Assembly (NCBI GenBank): GCA_964488495.1
Contig: CAZAUQ010000030.1
Coordinates: 1-28,649 of the forward strand
DNA length: 28,649 nucleotides
Direction of reading: 5' to 3'
Source: UBA1402 sp964488495
Lineage (GTDB): Bacteria; Bacteroidota; Bacteroidia; Bacteroidales; UBA1402
Shown: positions 17,073-24,113 of the stretch, one piece after another
Layout of the letters: every line of letters begins with the position of its first letter
Position numbering within the stretch: position 1 is the first letter of the stretch
Program-made: the position numbers and the translations under genes
Notes under the pieces: model-generated
Told to the model about the DNA's origin: nothing
Databases searched by the model: none
The model's input: only the letters and a program-made list of their open reading frames with translations

Positions 17073-17645
17073 TCAGGGTCTTATTATTTTTATTTCTCCT
17101 CCCTTGCCAAGGCTGATAATAGACGAAGGCCTGGCTTTACCTGCAGGTTCATTGCGTCTGTAATCGACCACGTAATCGACTGCTGAAACTATTTCTCCGG
17201 AGATATCTTTGAAACAGCCGGGAGCAGGCATGCCCGAGATATTGGCCGAAGTGGATACTATGGCTTTGCGAAAAGCCTTGCATAAGCCCTGGGAAAAAGC
17301 TTCCCTGCTGATTCTGATGGCCACGCTGCCGTCTTCGGCTATCAGGTTTGCAGCCAGGTTTTTGGCTCCCTGGTAGATGATGGTTAGTGGTTTTTCGGAC
17401 AATTCTATCAAATCCCAGGCAAGGCCGGGAAGGTCCTTAACGTATAATTCGAGCTTGCCGGGATTGTCGAGGAGCACAATCATGGCTTTGTTTTCTGCTC
17501 TTTGTTTGATTGCGTAGATTTTTTCGACCGCATGGGGATTAGTGGCATCACAACCCAAGCCCCAAATGGTATCGGTAGGGTAGAGTATAACACCTCCCTG
17601 TGCCAACACCTCTCTGGCTTTCTTAATTTCCTCCTGCAAACTCAT
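17073..17645 (-). CDS. tsaC: L-threonylcarbamoyladenylate synthase (TsaC/YrdC/Sua5 family)
   Basis: It makes threonylcarbamoyl-AMP from threonine, bicarbonate and ATP. This is the first step of the t6A37 modification in tRNAs that read ANN codons. The whole 190 aa is one YrdC domain: YPTDTIWGLGCDATN (about residues 22-36), the KxR..NK-type nucleotide-binding segment IKQRAENKAMIVLL (about 46-59) and STSANISGMPAPGCF (about 132-146). The C-terminal Sua5 extension is absent, so it is the short TsaC form. The start ATG is at 17645. It is the first gene of a minus-strand pair with the sugar transferase and is divergent from recJ. Confidence 0.93.
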   Translation of the reverse strand: MSLQEEIKKAREVLAQGGVILYPTDTIWGLGCDATNPHAVEKIYAIKQRAENKAMIVLLDNPGKLELYVKDLPGLAWDLIELSEKPLTIIYQGAKNLAANLIAEDGSVAIRISREAFSQGLCKAFRKAIVSTSANISGMPAPGCFKDISGEIVSAVDYVVDYRRNEPAGKARPSSIISLGKGGEIKIIRP

Positions 17646-17682
17646 GGTTTTTGGCGTTTTTATTGTATAACGTTATGCACCA

Positions 17683-17690
17683 CAAAGATA
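17683..17690 (-). promoter_or_regulatory. Candidate -7 promoter element for tsaC
   Basis: On the minus strand this reads TATCTTTG, a full match to TAnnTTTG, 37 bases before the tsaC start codon. No clear -33 element was found. Together with the plus-strand element at 17757 it makes a divergent promoter pair in the 210-bp gap. Confidence 0.55.
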
Positions 17691-17756
17691 GTATCTAAAT
17701 CTTGTTTATTGAATAAAATTCACATTGAATCCAACCAGAATGATGGAATAAAAACG

Positions 17757-17764
17757 TATTTTTG
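17757..17764 (+). promoter_or_regulatory. Candidate -7 promoter element for recJ
   Basis: TATTTTTG matches TAnnTTTG. It would give a recJ transcript with an untranslated leader of roughly 85 bases, A-rich before the start codon. That leader contains a short inverted repeat, GGGAA-TG-TTCCC (17788-17799), which is too small for me to assign a role. No clear -33 TTG was found. Confidence 0.5.
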
Positions 17765-17855
17765 TGAGATTATTTTTTAAAGCTGCGGGGAATGTTCCCA
17801 GTTTGGTTTTAAAAAATTCCGCGAGAATAAAAGAAAGAAAACAATATATTATCTA

Positions 17856-19577
17856 ATGAACAAATGGAATTTATTAACCTTAACCCCCGAACAAGAAAAG
17901 CAGAAAGAACAATTAGCTGAAGAACTTGGTATTAGCCCTATCTTGGCGAAGTTGCTAATACTAAGAGGAATAAGCAGCTTTAGTGAAGCGAAGAGATTTT
18001 TTAGACCTCAACTGAGTGATTTGCATGACCCTTTCCTGATGAAGGATATGGACAAGGCTATTGCCAGGTTGAATCTGGCTATCGCTAACAAAGAAAAAAT
18101 TCTGGTTTACGGGGATTATGATGTAGACGGGGCTACCGCAGTAGCCTTGGTTTATAAATTTTTACGCCAATTCAGTTTAAATATAGAATTTTACCTACCC
18201 GATCGATATGTGGAGGGATATGGTATTTCTTATCAGGGGATCGATTATGCCTTCGAGCATCAAATAAAACTGATCATTGTACTGGATTGCGGCATTAAAG
18301 CCGTAGAAAAAGTAGCCTATGCCAAAAGCAAGGGGATAGATATTATTATCTGTGACCATCACAAGCCCGACGAAGTCTTACCCGATGCTGTAGCCGTACT
18401 GGATGCCAAACGTCCTGACTGCGAATACCCATATAAGGAATTATCGGGTTGTGGTGTTGGTTTTAAACTGATGCAGGCCTTTGCTCAAAACAACGATATC
18501 CCTTTCGAACATTTATTGCCCTTGCTCGACCTGGTAGTAGTAAGCATAGCCTCTGACATTGTCCCCATCACGGGCGAAAACCGTATTCTGGCCTTTCACG
18601 GCCTCAAACAGTTGAACACCAATCCCAGTATAGGCCTGAAAGCTATTATTCAAATCAGTGGTTTGACCGATAAAGAAATCACCATCAGCGACATTGTCTT
18701 TAAGATTGGTCCCAGGCTTAATGCTTCCGGGCGAATCCAGTCTGCAGGAGAAGCCGTTGAGCTTCTGGTTACCAAAAATCTGCGTTTTGCCAAAGAAAAA
18801 AGTTTGCAAATTGACCAATACAATCAAACCCGCAAAGACCTGGACAGGAACATTACCGAAGAAGCCAATGCCGCCCTTCAGGCTTGCGCCAACCTGGAAG
18901 ACCGCAAAGGAATTGTGGTCTATAACGAGGAATGGCACAAGGGTGTGATAGGTATAGTAGCTTCCAGGCTTTCGGAAGTGTATTATCGTCCTGCCGTTGT
19001 TTTGACTCGTTCTGACGATTTGGCTACAGGTTCAGCTCGTTCCGTGCCCGGTTTTGATATTTACAAAGCCATAGACTCCTGTCGGGATTTGCTGGAAAAT
19101 TTCGGAGGTCACACCTATGCTGCAGGTTTATCCATGAAAATGGAAAAAGTGGAGGAATTTACCAGGCGCTTTGAGCAATATGTGGCCGATACCATATCGC
19201 TTGATCAACTTACACCCACCATTGATATCGATGCTGAGATTAAGTTTCAGGAAATTACGCCCAAATTTTTCAAGGTGCTCAAGCAGTTCAATCCTTACGG
19301 GCCTGACAACAATAAACCGGTCTTTTGTACCCGCAGGGTTTTTGATTACGGTACCAGCCGTTTGGTAGGCCGTGATCAGGAACATCTTAAGCTTGAGCTG
19401 GTCGACAGTCATTCCGAAAACATCATGAATGGGATAGCTTTTGGCATGCATGCCCACAACGATCATGTCAAATCGTTCAATCCCTTTAATATTTGCTATA
19501 ACATAGAAGAAAACAATTACAACGGGAATTCTTCCATTCAGTTGTTTGTCAGGGATATTAAGGCTGCCGTAGAGTAA
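17856..19577 (+). CDS. recJ: Single-stranded-DNA-specific exonuclease RecJ
   Basis: This is a cytoplasmic 5'-3' single-strand DNA exonuclease used in recombinational repair, mismatch repair and base-excision repair. The DHH-family phosphoesterase motifs are visible: motif I DYDVDG (Asp87, Asp89, Asp91), then LDCG, motif III CDHHKPDE (Asp167, His168, His169), and the DHHA1 domain with KIGPRLNASGRIQSAGEAVELL and GHTYAAGLSMKMEKVEEF. A C-terminal OB-like region follows (about 455-573). The 573 aa length is normal for RecJ. The start at ATG 17856 gives the typical KWNL N-terminus of the family in this phylum. recQ follows in the same direction after 73 bases and acts in the same pathway in RecF-type repair, so co-expression is plausible. 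Confidence 0.96.
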   Translation: MNKWNLLTLTPEQEKQKEQLAEELGISPILAKLLILRGISSFSEAKRFFRPQLSDLHDPFLMKDMDKAIARLNLAIANKEKILVYGDYDVDGATAVALVYKFLRQFSLNIEFYLPDRYVEGYGISYQGIDYAFEHQIKLIIVLDCGIKAVEKVAYAKSKGIDIIICDHHKPDEVLPDAVAVLDAKRPDCEYPYKELSGCGVGFKLMQAFAQNNDIPFEHLLPLLDLVVVSIASDIVPITGENRILAFHGLKQLNTNPSIGLKAIIQISGLTDKEITISDIVFKIGPRLNASGRIQSAGEAVELLVTKNLRFAKEKSLQIDQYNQTRKDLDRNITEEANAALQACANLEDRKGIVVYNEEWHKGVIGIVASRLSEVYYRPAVVLTRSDDLATGSARSVPGFDIYKAIDSCRDLLENFGGHTYAAGLSMKMEKVEEFTRRFEQYVADTISLDQLTPTIDIDAEIKFQEITPKFFKVLKQFNPYGPDNNKPVFCTRRVFDYGTSRLVGRDQEHLKLELVDSHSENIMNGIAFGMHAHNDHVKSFNPFNICYNIEENNYNGNSSIQLFVRDIKAAVE

Positions 19578-19650
19578 TATCCTGTTTGGTTAAGTCCACT
19601 TTCTGGCTGTTTGGAATTTACACCTGTGGCGCATCAAGATTCTCCGGATA

Positions 19651-21555
19651 ATGACCATTTATCACGACATTCTGAAGCAGTATTGGGGCTATGAGGATTT
19701 CAGGGAATTGCAGCTTGAAATCATAGAGTCCATTGCACAGGGCAAGGACACCTTGGGCCTGATGCCCACGGGAGGAGGCAAGTCCCTCACTTTTCAGGTA
19801 CCGGCTCTGGCAATGGAGGGCATTTGTCTGGTCATCACTCCCTTGATTGCCCTGATGCGTGACCAGGTGGAAAGACTCAAGTCTATGGATATCCGGGCTG
19901 CCTGCCTGCATTCAGGCATGACTCAGCAGGAAATACAGATTGTGCTGGATAACTGTCTGTACGGAGACTTTAAATTTCTTTATGTATCCCCCGAAAGGCT
20001 GGGCAGCGATCTTTTTCTGCAAAAAGCCCTCAACCTGCCTGTCAACCTGCTGGTGGTTGATGAAGCGCATTGTATTTCGCAATGGGGCTACGACTTCAGG
20101 CCCTCTTACCTGAATATTGCCCGCGTACGCGAGTACTTTCCTTCTATACCCGTACTTGCCCTTACAGCCACCGCTACTCCCGAAGTGGTAGACGATATAC
20201 AGGAAAAACTGCATTTCGCCATCCCCAATGTTTATAAAGTCAGTTTTGAACGTAAAAATCTGGCTTATGTGGTCAGGGAGACCCAGGACAAAGACAAAGC
20301 CCTTTTGCAGGTGTTAAAGGGCGTAGAAGGATCTTCCATTGTTTACGTACGTAACAGGGCCAAGACCAAACAAATTGCCGGCTTTCTAAAAGGAGAGGGC
20401 ATTCAGGCCGCCCATTTTCATGCCGGGCTCGACAACCAGACCAAACAAGAACGCCAGGCTGCCTGGAAAAAAGGAAGTTGCCGGGTGATTGTTTCGACCA
20501 ATGCCTTTGGTATGGGTATAGATAAACCCGATGTGCGTACTGTTATTCACATGGATTTGCCCGACTCGCTCGAAGCCTATTTTCAGGAAGCAGGCAGGGC
20601 AGGCCGTGACGGACAAAAAGCCTATGCGGTGCTGCTTTATCACAAATCGGACACGACTCTGCTTAAAAAAAGGCTCAGCGATAACTTTCCCGACAAGAAA
20701 TACATCCGTAAAGTTTACGATGCCTTGGGCAATTATTATCAGTTGGCCGTTGGCTCAGGTCAGGGAATGAGCTTTCCCTTTAATTTGCAGGATTTTTGTA
20801 GCAAATTTCATCTGAACATATTACAGGCACATCACGCATTAAAAATATTGGAACTGGCCTCTTATCTGGAATTGACCGATGAACAGGACAGCACCTCGCG
20901 AGTCTATTTTCTGAGCAACAGAGAGGACTTGTATCACCTTCCAAACTCCGGGAATAAAACAGACAGCATCCTGCAAGTCTTGTTGCGTTCCTACACCGGT
21001 TTGTTTTCCGATTTTGTGCGCATTCAGGAAGAAGTGCTGGCTTCCAGGTTGCAAATGACCAGGGAAGAAGTATACGAAGGCTTGTTGTATCTGTCCCGCC
21101 AGGGAGTGATTCATTACATACCCCGAAAAAAAACACCTTTTATCTGCTACACTCAGTCCAGGGAAGAAAGCGAACGTTTACGCATAGGCCCCGAAGTGTA
21201 CGAAGAACGCAAAAAGCGTTTTGTGGAAAGAATTATCGCCATGCAGGCGTATGCGGCCGAAAATCAACTCTGTCGCAGCAAAAGGCTGCTGCATTATTTT
21301 GGCCAGAACCGGGTGTCTAATTGCCAACAATGCGATGTTTGTCTTAAGAAACAACAGGAAGGTTTACGTCAATATGAATTTGAGGACATCAGCAGTGATA
21401 TGCTCAAGGCTTTGGAAAACAACCATCCGGACCTGGAAGAGTTGATAGACAGCCTGCCCTACGACAGCAATAAATGTCTTAAAGTGTTTAGGTTCCTCTG
21501 TGACAGAGGCGATATTATTCAGCAAGAACACAAATTGTTTCGCAAAACAGAGTAA
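19651..21555 (+). CDS. recQ: ATP-dependent DNA helicase RecQ family
   Basis: This is a 3'-5' superfamily 2 DNA helicase that unwinds DNA for repair and restarts forks, and can supply ends for RecJ. Motifs run in order: motif 0 (FRELQLEIIESI), Walker A PTGGGKS (residues 39-45), DEAH (137-140), LTATATPEV, and the second RecA domain with STNAFGMGIDKPDVR, HMDLPDSLEAYFQEAGRAGRDG. The RecQ C-terminal zinc site is C541-x16-C558-x2-C561-x2-C564, preceded by helical and winged-helix sequence. After the zinc site only about 70 residues remain, with no HRDC domain. At 634 aa this is the HRDC-lacking type common in Bacteroidetes, which often carry more than one RecQ. Confidence 0.95.
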   Translation: MTIYHDILKQYWGYEDFRELQLEIIESIAQGKDTLGLMPTGGGKSLTFQVPALAMEGICLVITPLIALMRDQVERLKSMDIRAACLHSGMTQQEIQIVLDNCLYGDFKFLYVSPERLGSDLFLQKALNLPVNLLVVDEAHCISQWGYDFRPSYLNIARVREYFPSIPVLALTATATPEVVDDIQEKLHFAIPNVYKVSFERKNLAYVVRETQDKDKALLQVLKGVEGSSIVYVRNRAKTKQIAGFLKGEGIQAAHFHAGLDNQTKQERQAAWKKGSCRVIVSTNAFGMGIDKPDVRTVIHMDLPDSLEAYFQEAGRAGRDGQKAYAVLLYHKSDTTLLKKRLSDNFPDKKYIRKVYDALGNYYQLAVGSGQGMSFPFNLQDFCSKFHLNILQAHHALKILELASYLELTDEQDSTSRVYFLSNREDLYHLPNSGNKTDSILQVLLRSYTGLFSDFVRIQEEVLASRLQMTREEVYEGLLYLSRQGVIHYIPRKKTPFICYTQSREESERLRIGPEVYEERKKRFVERIIAMQAYAAENQLCRSKRLLHYFGQNRVSNCQQCDVCLKKQQEGLRQYEFEDISSDMLKALENNHPDLEELIDSLPYDSNKCLKVFRFLCDRGDIIQQEHKLFRKTE

Positions 21556-21581
21556 TTTTTACAAAAAAATTGTTTTTTCTG

Positions 21582-21609
21582 TTGGAAATAAAAAAAAAAG
21601 GTATATTTG
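21582..21609 (+). promoter_or_regulatory. Promoter of the aromatic amino acid operon (-33 TTG, -7 TATATTTG)
   Basis: TTG at 21582-21584 and TATATTTG at 21602-21609 are separated by 17 bp and match the Bacteroidetes TTG-N17-23-TAnnTTTG promoter. The element begins 27 bases after the recQ stop codon. It places the transcription start near 21615, about 15 bases before the leader peptide. The spacer contains a run of ten A (21590-21599), so its length could vary by slippage. Confidence 0.75.
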
Positions 21610-21629
21610 CGGCGAATTATACAAGAAAT

Positions 21630-21686
21630 ATGGCTACTCAGCTTTTTGCATACTCTTATTATTTTTACTTTGGCTGGACAAGTTAA
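21630..21686 (+). CDS. Aromatic-rich leader peptide of an attenuator (18 aa)
   Basis: This short open frame encodes MATQLFAYSYYFYFGWTS and then TAA. Eight of its 18 residues are aromatic (4 Tyr, 3 Phe, 1 Trp), and residues 8-16 alone hold seven of nine. It sits about 15 bases downstream of the promoter and directly upstream of an antiterminator/terminator pair and three genes for aromatic amino acid synthesis. That is the arrangement of leader peptides in classical amino-acid attenuators, where scarce charged tRNA stalls the ribosome on the regulatory codons. There is no obvious Shine-Dalgarno sequence, which is normal in this phylum. The coding claim is inferred from composition and context; translation is not proven. 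Confidence 0.82.
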   Translation: MATQLFAYSYYFYFGWTS

Positions 21687-21748
21687 GGGCGGGATAATAT
21701 TGTATAAAAAATCTGAGCAGATAAAATAGAATGATAACGATCCCGCCC
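21687..21748 (+). promoter_or_regulatory. Antiterminator of the aromatic operon attenuator
   Basis: GGGCGGGAT (21687-21695), which starts at the base after the leader stop codon, is perfectly complementary over nine bases to ATCCCGCCC (21740-21748). The latter is also the 5' arm of the terminator, so the two structures exclude each other. A ribosome sitting on the leader stop codon would cover the first arm and allow the terminator. A ribosome stalled earlier on the Tyr/Phe codons would leave it free to form the antiterminator. The intervening loop holds a small stem, ATCT-GAGC-AGAT (21711-21722). Confidence 0.78.
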
Positions 21749-21766
21749 CAAAGGCGGGATTTTTTT
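21740..21766 (+). terminator. Intrinsic attenuator terminator upstream of the aminotransferase
   Basis: ATCCCGCC (21740-21747), loop CCAAA and GGCGGGAT (21753-21760) form a perfect 8-bp GC-rich stem that runs into seven T (21760-21766). It lies only 8 bases before the first possible start codon of the aminotransferase. It also lies downstream of the operon's own promoter, so it must act as a regulated leader terminator rather than as the end of recQ transcription alone. Confidence 0.88.
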
Positions 21767-21774
21767 GTTTAATA

Positions 21775-23001
21775 ATGTCCTTAATCATGCAGAAAGAAAT
21801 TAAACCTGCCAAACGCCTTGAAGGAATAAACGAATATTATTTTTCCTCCAAACTCCGTGAAATTGCCATGCTCAATTCAAAAGGCACTAATATCATCAGC
21901 CTGGCTATAGGCAGCCCCGATTTAATGCCCCGGACCGAAGTCGTCGAAACCTTGTGTAAAGAAGCCCGGCAAAAAACGGCGCATGGTTATCAGCCCAATA
22001 TTGGACGCAAAGAGTTGCGTTCGGCTTTTGCTGCCTGGTACAAGGAATGGTACGACGTAGAGCTTGATCCAGACAGGGAAATTCTTCCCCTGATTGGTTC
22101 CAAAGAAGGAGTGATGCATGTTTCCATGACTTTCCTGAATCCTGGAGATGCCGTATTGCTGCCCAATCCCGGCTATCCGACCTATAGAGCTGTCTGTAAA
22201 CTACTGCAGGCCGAAATACTCGAATACGAACTCAATGAACTACAAGGCTGGCAACCCGATTTTGAATCCCTGGAAAAAATGGATCTGAGCAGAGTAAAAC
22301 TTATGTGGGTAAATTACCCCAATATGCCCACGGGGGCGCCTGCACAGAAAAGCACCTTCGAAAAACTGGTTGATTTTGGCCGCCGACACGGCATTGTCAT
22401 ATGCAACGATAATCCTTATAGTTTTATTTTGAACGACAACCCACTGAGTATTTTATCGGTTCCCGGCGCCAAAAATTGTTGCCTCGAAATGAATTCCCTG
22501 AGCAAATCGCACAATATGCCCGGCTGGCGCATAGGTATGCTGGCAGGTAATCCGGATTTTGTCTCCTGGGTTATCAGATTAAAAAGTAATGTGGATTCCG
22601 GCCAATTTCTGCCCATGCAGCTGGCAGCCGTTCAAGCCCTGAAGTCGGAGCGGAGCTGGTATAGTGAACTGAACAGACAATATTCTTCGCGACGGGTTCT
22701 GATAGAGGAACTCATGTGCAGTTTGCATTGCACCTTTGATGCAGGCCAGAAAGGGATTTTTTTGTGGGGGCGTATTCCTGATAATTATGCAGACGCGGCA
22801 GAATTGTGTGATGAACTTTTGTACAAAGCCGGCGTGTTTGTAACTCCTGGCTTTATCTTTGGCAGCAAGGGCAGTCGTTACATTCGAATTTCCCTCTGCA
22901 GCCCCGAAGAGCAAATTCGCGAAGCCCAGAAGAGGGTACGTAACTATTTGAGAAAAAAAAAAAACACTTTAACCCGGAAATCAACTCATATTTGTAACTA
23001 A
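21775..23001 (+). CDS. Class I/II PLP-dependent aminotransferase, probably aromatic/prephenate or aspartate type
   Basis: This fold-type I aminotransferase (408 aa) is first in the aromatic operon. Visible motifs are LAIGSPDLMP (substrate region), YQPNIGRKELRSAFAAWY, PNPGYPTYR, NYPNMPTGAP and the PLP lysine in SLSKSHNMPGWRIG (Lys244 from this start), then IRISLC with the substrate-carboxylate-binding Arg near the C-terminus. From its operon partners I infer that it transaminates prephenate, 4-hydroxyphenylpyruvate or phenylpyruvate, but the sequence alone does not separate this from aspartate or LL-diaminopimelate aminotransferases. The ATG at 21775 lies 8 bases after the terminator T-tract; an in-frame ATG at 21787 (MQKEIKPAKRLEG) is an alternative start. 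A run of twelve A near the 3' end (22943-22964 region) can shift only the last residues. Confidence 0.92.
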   Translation: MSLIMQKEIKPAKRLEGINEYYFSSKLREIAMLNSKGTNIISLAIGSPDLMPRTEVVETLCKEARQKTAHGYQPNIGRKELRSAFAAWYKEWYDVELDPDREILPLIGSKEGVMHVSMTFLNPGDAVLLPNPGYPTYRAVCKLLQAEILEYELNELQGWQPDFESLEKMDLSRVKLMWVNYPNMPTGAPAQKSTFEKLVDFGRRHGIVICNDNPYSFILNDNPLSILSVPGAKNCCLEMNSLSKSHNMPGWRIGMLAGNPDFVSWVIRLKSNVDSGQFLPMQLAAVQALKSERSWYSELNRQYSSRRVLIEELMCSLHCTFDAGQKGIFLWGRIPDNYADAAELCDELLYKAGVFVTPGFIFGSKGSRYIRISLCSPEEQIREAQKRVRNYLRKKKNTLTRKSTHICN

Positions 23002-23024
23002 TTATACATTTATACTCAAATAAT

Positions 23025-24113
23025 ATGCAATTCAACAAACAATTATTCCCCGACCTTGACCTGACAAGGCCCATCGTCATTTCCGGCCCTTGCAGTGCCG
23101 AAACCCAGGAACAAGTACTGACAACAGCCAGGCAACTGGCCGAAAAAGGCATACGAATTTTCAGAGCAGGAATCTGGAAGCCCCGTACCCGGCCCGGTGC
23201 CTTTGAGGGAATTGGAACCAAAGGTCTGGCCTGGCTCAAACTGGTAAAAGAACAGACCGGTATGTACACTTGTACCGAAGTGGCCTCGGCCCAACACGTT
23301 TACGAGGCGGTCAAATACGGGGTAGATATGCTCTGGATAGGGGCAAGAAGTACCGTAAATCCTTTTTTGATGCAGGAAATAGCTGATGCCGTCCAGGGAT
23401 TGGATATTCCTGTCCTGGTAAAAAATCCGGTCAATCCCGACCTGGAATTGTGGGTGGGAGCCATTGAAAGGCTTTACAAAGCAGGAATCCGTAAGATTGG
23501 AGTAATTCACAGAGGCTTCAGTTCCTGGGACAAACAAATCTACCGCAATACACCGCATTGGAATCTTCCCATAGAATTACGCCGGCGTTTCCCCGATTTG
23601 TTGATGTTTTGCGATCCCAGCCATATGGGAGGCAAACGGGAATTGATTTCTCCGTTGAGTCAGCAGGCTATGGACCTGAATTACGACGGCTTGTTTATTG
23701 AAACGCATTACAAACCCGATACAGCGCTGAGTGATTCCTGTCAGCAAATTACTCCCGATGTGTTGCAATACATTCTGAAAACACTGGTGGTACGCCAGGG
23801 AGGCAAACCTGACGCAGAAAAACTGTCTGTCTATCGTGCCGAAATTGATGAATACGACGATCAGCTGGTGGAAATTATCAGCAAACGCATGAAAGTATCC
23901 AAATTGATAGGGCAGTACAAAAAAGAAAACAACATACAGGTATTGCAGGCCGCCCGTTACAACGAAATTATTGAAGAGAGAGTAAAACAGGCTTCCGGTT
24001 TGGGTATCCTGGGCGATTGTATGAAAAAAATACTCGAAGCCATACACGAGGAATCGGTCAGGCTGCAGATTGAGATCATGAATATGGACAATTCAAAAAC
24101 CCCGGAAGAATGA
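23025..24113 (+). CDS. Bifunctional 3-deoxy-7-phosphoheptulonate synthase / chorismate mutase
   Basis: It joins the first step of the shikimate pathway (phosphoenolpyruvate plus erythrose 4-phosphate to DAHP) to the branch-point step that turns chorismate into prephenate. The N-terminal domain (about residues 1-265) is a type I-beta DAHP synthase: SGPCSAE (20-26), the KPRTRP substrate loop (52-57), GARSTVNP, LVKNPVNPDLELW, IHRGFSS, CDPSHMGGKRELI and FIETHYKPDTALSD. The C-terminal domain (about 272-350) is an AroQ helical chorismate mutase with VYRAEIDEYDDQLVEIISKRMKV, IGQYKKENN and a late helix EAIHEESVRLQ. The fused mutase often lets prephenate feed back on DAHP synthase; that is family knowledge and not visible here. 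The start is 23 bases after the aminotransferase gene, and the stop overlaps tyrA by 4 bases. Confidence 0.96.
   Translation: MQFNKQLFPDLDLTRPIVISGPCSAETQEQVLTTARQLAEKGIRIFRAGIWKPRTRPGAFEGIGTKGLAWLKLVKEQTGMYTCTEVASAQHVYEAVKYGVDMLWIGARSTVNPFLMQEIADAVQGLDIPVLVKNPVNPDLELWVGAIERLYKAGIRKIGVIHRGFSSWDKQIYRNTPHWNLPIELRRRFPDLLMFCDPSHMGGKRELISPLSQQAMDLNYDGLFIETHYKPDTALSDSCQQITPDVLQYILKTLVVRQGGKPDAEKLSVYRAEIDEYDDQLVEIISKRMKVSKLIGQYKKENNIQVLQAARYNEIIEERVKQASGLGILGDCMKKILEAIHEESVRLQIEIMNMDNSKTPEE

Noticed and set aside
17788..17799. GGGAA-TG-TTCCC inverted repeat in the recJ leader as an operator
   Set aside because: The arms are only five bases with a two-base spacer, and no second copy is seen. It is not enough to claim a site.
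21561..21579. A7-TTG-T6 stretch after recQ as a recQ terminator
   Set aside because: The stem would be only A-T pairs and unstable. The tract is better explained as AT-rich promoter-upstream DNA.
21500..21697. 65-codon frame spanning the recQ 3' end and the leader region
   Set aside because: It is in a different frame from the leader peptide, runs through the promoter and has no recognisable features.
21740..21766. Terminator read only as the 3' end of recQ transcription
   Set aside because: It lies 185 bases after recQ, beyond a matching promoter and a leader frame, and shares its 5' arm with an upstream complementary segment, which fits attenuation better.
22987..22994. CATATTTG as an internal promoter before the DAHP synthase/chorismate mutase gene
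   Set aside because: The first base of the -7 motif does not match, no -33 TTG lies at 17-23 bp, and the gene is only 23 bases after its operon partner.
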